Positions 60,048 through 64,000 of a stretch of 64,000 bases of DNA are shown here, one piece after another. The stretch is from Neurospora tetrasperma FGSC 2508 (lineage: Eukaryota > Ascomycota > Sordariomycetes > Sordariales > Sordariaceae), in the NCBI RefSeq assembly GCF_000213175.1, contig NW_009799179.1:9846939-9910938 (forward strand), given 5' to 3'. Below the pieces are notes generated by a model that worked only from the letters and a program-made list of their open reading frames with translations, was not told the origin of the DNA and did no database searches. Both the position numbers and the translations under genes were made by a program. Within the stretch, counting starts at the first letter, position 1. Each line of letters starts with the position of its first letter.

Positions 60048-63000
60048 GCAGAGTGAGCTTCTTTGGCCTAAAGAACAGATGATATATTGTTGCTGACTCC
60101 AAGGCGTAGGCGCAGTCTTGAAGAACAGGTTATACTTTTACGGCGGACTGGCTTTGTATAACTGCACCGGTGGCGTGCCGACATGGCTTCCATGTGATTG
60201 CTTTCCCCTGTACCCCATATCCGATGACAATGAGCTCAACTAACGTGGTTGTTCAACAGACCAAGGCCTACGATATGTGAATCTGTCTGACGAGAACAGG
60301 ATCCTCCACATCCAAAGTGTACCCGACGATGTTCCCCAAGTTGCTATGGGCGCTTTATGGAGCGACAACACAGATCGACTCTTCCTCTTCGGCGGTCAGT
60401 ACTCCAACTCCTCCGCCAGTGCTCCATCTGCGGTAGAAACGGTATGGTCATACACCGAGAGCACTGGATCCTGGGAGAAAATCTCCGTCCAAAATCCTCC
60501 AGCCTTCCGCCTGGCCCGCGGCGCAAGCGTGAGCGTTCCAGAAACAAGAAAAGCATACTGGATGGGCGGTTGGGCAGACAACTCTACCACTTTTGGAATG
60601 CATGACAGAATCTACCAACGACAACTCATCGAATTCGACATGAAAACCCACAACTTCTCCTATTACGATGTTCCGGGCGGGTTCGGCGTCCAAAGAACCG
60701 GTGGCGGACTGGTCTATCTCCCATACGGGAAAAAGGGAGTGTTGATCGCCATGGGCGGATCTATGTGTACAAGCGAGGACTGTCACCCGGTTCCCAGTTA
60801 TCACCCACTCACCCAGGTGTCGGTCTACGATCTGGCGTCTGAGAGGATCTACTCGCAGGAAACCACTACGGGAAACGGAGATCCAACGACAAAAGGGTGG
60901 GTGTGGCCTGAAGCACGTGCAGACTTTTGCATGGTAACTGTCCCGTCGTATGATGAGACAGTCCATGCTGTCTACGCGTGGGGAGGCATGGTTGGCCCTG
61001 ATGGAAATGGCAGTGACAACGTCTGGGTTTTGTTGATACCACAATTCGTCTGGGTGGAGGTCTACAACGGTCCGTACGGACGGTTCGGAGCAACCTGCCA
61101 GGTCACACACGAACGGTTTATGATGTTCAGCGGCGGCGAACGGCAATTCGGGTCCAATATGGGTGTATTGGACCTCACTACAGTATCCAACGGATGGTGG
61201 GATGGGTGGGTGGAGGCATGGCAGGACTTGACTGACGGCCAGAGATATCCTGCAGTGGAGCCCTGGTTCAGGTACAACCCGCGCTTTGCCGCCTATCATC
61301 TGGGGTCAAGTCTGAGAAGGGTTGCCGGTAATCCGTGTGTATTATCGTTCCCTTTCCTCAAGCCTTGAGCTAACTGTCACAGAGCACGGCAGTTTGGAGA
61401 CGAGTCACCAGCCGATATTCAGCGTCCATTCTCCGGATGGAGTCATTCTGAGTTGAAGCTCATCTTCAGCCCTTCGAACCATACGCGGCCCAATCCATTT
61501 CGGACCAAAAACTATCTCGCAGCAGCAAAGATCACATCGGCCCTACTTATTGTGATTCCCTTCTTTATATACATGGCGCTGTACCTCTACTCCCTCCTCC
61601 AGTTCAAAAGACAAGGTTACATGCAGGTTGTCTCCGGGACCACATCGATGACCTGGCGTCCTTTCTTCACTCGTAACCCGTACCTCCTTTTTCTCGCTCT
61701 TTCATCCCTCTCTCTTCTCGTCGTCGTCGAACTCCTCTACCAACACTCCATCAATCCCGCCTTCGAACCCGGCCACCGCATCATGCACACAAATGGATCC
61801 GAACCTTCACCTCCAGGCTATTACCCCACCATCGCCTCCCGTCCTCGTCTCGGACTCTACACCTACTGGGACTCGGAAAGCACGGATTTCAAAAACATGC
61901 GCGGCACCTCCAGCCGCTTGAAACTGGAGGGATACGTCGTCTGGAACTACCTCCCAACCATCGTCGTTGTGCTTTATGGCCTGCTCTGGCAGCAGTGCGA
62001 TGCGGAGGTTGAGCGTATTGAACCTTACTATCACTTGTTCAATAACAACATGAAGCAGACAGCTGACAGGACGTTGAATGTGGATTACCACACTTTCTGG
62101 GTTCCGTTAAGGTTGTGGCAGGCCGTGAAGTACAGGCAGTGGACTTGTTTTTTGTCTAGCACGGCGTATATCATTGCGTTTGCCGTGATTCCTAACCTTC
62201 AGAACTCCCTATTTTCCCTGGAAAAGAGACATGGTGGAACATATGGGGACTTGGTGGATTTTGCAAACGATGCGGATGGTGTGGGATATGGTGTGAGGGT
62301 GGCAGTGATGGATGGATCGTTTGCGAGGGCTCTCGAAGTTATGTTTAGGGTGAATATGTTGTGTGCCGTTGCTCTGATGGCCATTTTTTGGCAAAGGGGA
62401 ACAAGCACAGAGGGGTCCGGGTTGTATGGCGACCCGAGGGGGATGAAGTGGTTGAAGGAGTTGACCGAGGAAGGCGAGTTGATGGGCGCTACGTCTTTTC
62501 CAGACGATGCGCAGCCAATGTGCCAGTTGCTCTCCCCAAGGGCACTTCAAGGCTTTGTCGATGATCCTGACGGACTGGATGAGTGGGCACGAAATCACTT
62601 GTGCTGGACGGAATTTCAAGGGGGTGGACTGCGTTTGAAGTTTGAGTGCGCGCACGAGCCCGCTCAGACTCGGTCCAAGCCATTCAAGCCTCTGTTGAAA
62701 TCGATACAGGATTTCCTGAACCAAAAGTGGGACATACACGTTCAGCGAAAACCATTCATGTTGAACCTAATTCCGCTCACATGTCTCATTTCGGCAGTCC
62801 TCCTGGTCTTCGCTGTAACGCTTTGGATATTGTGCAGACATCTCATGGCGATCAAGAGCCAGGATGATACTATTCCTTTACCACCGGAACTATATCTAGT
62901 CATCGGTGTGCTAGTTAAGGCAAGTCTGACTTCATTTCTTCCCAGCTTCTAGTTGCTAACCAGAACCCAAGTCTGTCTACGAATGCGTTGACCGCGATTT

Positions 63001-63520
63001 CCGTGCTGTGTGCCCTTTTCTTCCCCGAAAGCCTATATGCTCATCGGCTGCTCCAGCCGCAGGGGCTTCAAGTGCAGGGGCAAGCTCAGCAAACGGTACA
63101 CCCAGGTCTACAGACCGAAACAGGGAGGAATATAATACAACACCTCCCCTCATCATCATCATCACCGCATTCAAGTCCGGCCGCTACACGTTGGTATGGC
63201 TATCGATTGGAACCGCTTCTATGGAAATATGGGCTCTCTTTCTTGGGACGCTGCAAGTGAGCGCTAGTAGCTATGGAAGCACGACGTGGCCGGGGGACCT
63301 TGCGGGGTTATTAATAGTAATGGTAATGGAGGTGATCACAATTGCTGGATTGGTTGGGGTTTTGTTGAAGGGGATCAGTGTGGAAGGGGAGGGGGGACAA
63401 AGACCAGATCTGAAGCCGGGGACGATTTTGCAGAGGATGGTTTTGATGACATGGCTTGATGCGGAACCTAGAGGTATGAATGGAAATGCAGGAGGGACTG
63501 GGCAGGCAGGCGTTCCATAG
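59941..63520 (+). CDS. Secreted-kelch / DUF3433 multi-pass membrane fusion protein, five exons (about 1120 aa)
   Basis: Proposed exons: 59941-60052, 60104-60193, 60260-61334, 61383-62919 and 62972-63520. The frame closes through all five (1121 codons with stop). Residues 1-22 form a signal peptide (MKITTLLWLLLNQLL, cleavage after ARA). Residues about 40-425 are a kelch beta-propeller with repeated GG turns (LYFYGG, LFLFGG, YWMGGW, VYAWGG, MMFSGG). From about 477 come a transmembrane helix (ALLIVIPFFIYMALYLYSLL) and roughly eight more, with DUF3433-like blocks (MTWRPFFTRNPY; SVYECVDRDFRAV followed by PLIIIITAFKSGRYTLVW). The downstream open frame has no ATG before its first membrane helix, which argues for one gene rather than two. 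The weakest junction is 61334/61383: other donors nearby give a stop or need a poor acceptor. Exon 4 may end at a GC donor (62920) or at GTTAAG six bases earlier. Function unknown; likely a plasma-membrane or secretory-pathway protein. Confidence 0.68.
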
Positions 63521-64000
63521 TACATTGGTCATTGACGACGTTGGAAGGTGCATATTGGTGACCTGGGCTGGAATTGGGTATTTAAGGTGGTTTCTTCTTG
63601 GGGTTTTTAATTCATAGACTTCTTCTAATCGACCAACTCCTCGCTCCATTCATGTTGGACGCTTCGGACCCATGAGCACCACAGATTGGTTGCAGCGTCT
63701 TAACGCATCAGGGCAAGGGAGACTCTGATGGACCCCGGCTGCAAGATTGATGCCCATGAACCCAGATTCATGTAGGTGATCCTAATAAAATCGGTGCTCC
63801 CAGCCTCGTGTTGAGAATGAAACATACAACGAGACCAAAACTCTGGTTGACGAGTCAGTTGTAAATGCCATCAGATTTTGTAGCAGTGAGTGCCCTGGCT
63901 TACAAGCAAGTGGCGATAAGCCTGGGAATGAGACCAGGTCTCGCCCGTTGAATTGCTTCTATCCACTTCCAAGCCGTGTGGGCGAAGATGACCCTGGAAA
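63521..64000. other. Downstream of the kelch-DUF3433 gene, nothing recognised
   Basis: Normal-composition DNA to the window edge. An AATAAA at 63784-63789 lies 264 nt after the stop codon and could be a polyadenylation element. No other gene is seen before the edge. Confidence 0.45.

Noticed and set aside
60448-61299. 283-codon open frame on -
   Set aside because: Antisense shadow of the kelch exon; no domain of its own.

Overview
This window reads as nuclear DNA of a filamentous ascomycete, most likely a Sordariomycete. The clues are short introns (about 48-75 nt) with CTAAC/CTGAC branch sites, fungus-restricted families (DUF7918, DUF3433, DUF7025-AAA), CT-rich leaders, a dispersed TACCTCTAG motif in the flanks, and one sharply bounded AT-rich, TpA-rich block that looks like repeat-induced point mutation (RIP).

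Layout. (1) Positions 1-14355: normal base composition, no gene I can defend apart from one weak 79-codon frame. (2) 14356-15897 (-): an XLF/Nej1-type end-joining factor, then a gene-free upstream stretch. (3) 17350-41727: the AT-rich island, which resolves into one nested transposon locus. The outermost layer is a PIF/Harbinger DNA transposon (17353-41724) with terminal inverted repeats, a TTA target duplication, a recognisable DDE transposase on + and a second, unrecognised gene on -. Three LTR retrotransposons lie inside it: A (17531-19695, gag only, TSD ACTAG), B (20142-29796, Ty3/gypsy) and C (32182-41028, chromodomain Ty3/gypsy, TSD AATAT). B itself carries D (24956-27132, gag only, TSD AAGGC). 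Without the insertions and one TSD copy each, the outer element is about 3.7 kb, a normal Harbinger size. All layers look dead.

(4) 41728-64000: host DNA with a DUF7918 protein (five exons, +), a small unknown protein (two exons, -), an unknown protein with SUMO-type motifs (two exons, -), an intronless DUF7025-AAA ATPase (+), an intronless protein with two cyclic-nucleotide domains, an F-box and leucine-rich repeats (-), and a five-exon gene that appears to fuse a secreted kelch propeller to a multi-pass DUF3433 membrane protein (+). Two coding-like fragments without a workable gene model lie at 46723-47049 and 49629-50406.

The host genes do not form an obvious pathway or cluster. Several have nuclear or protein-modification signatures (end joining, SUMO-type motifs, F-box), but a link between them is only an inference. 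The most informative object is the nested island, whose boundaries, insertion order and target duplications can be read from the sequence.
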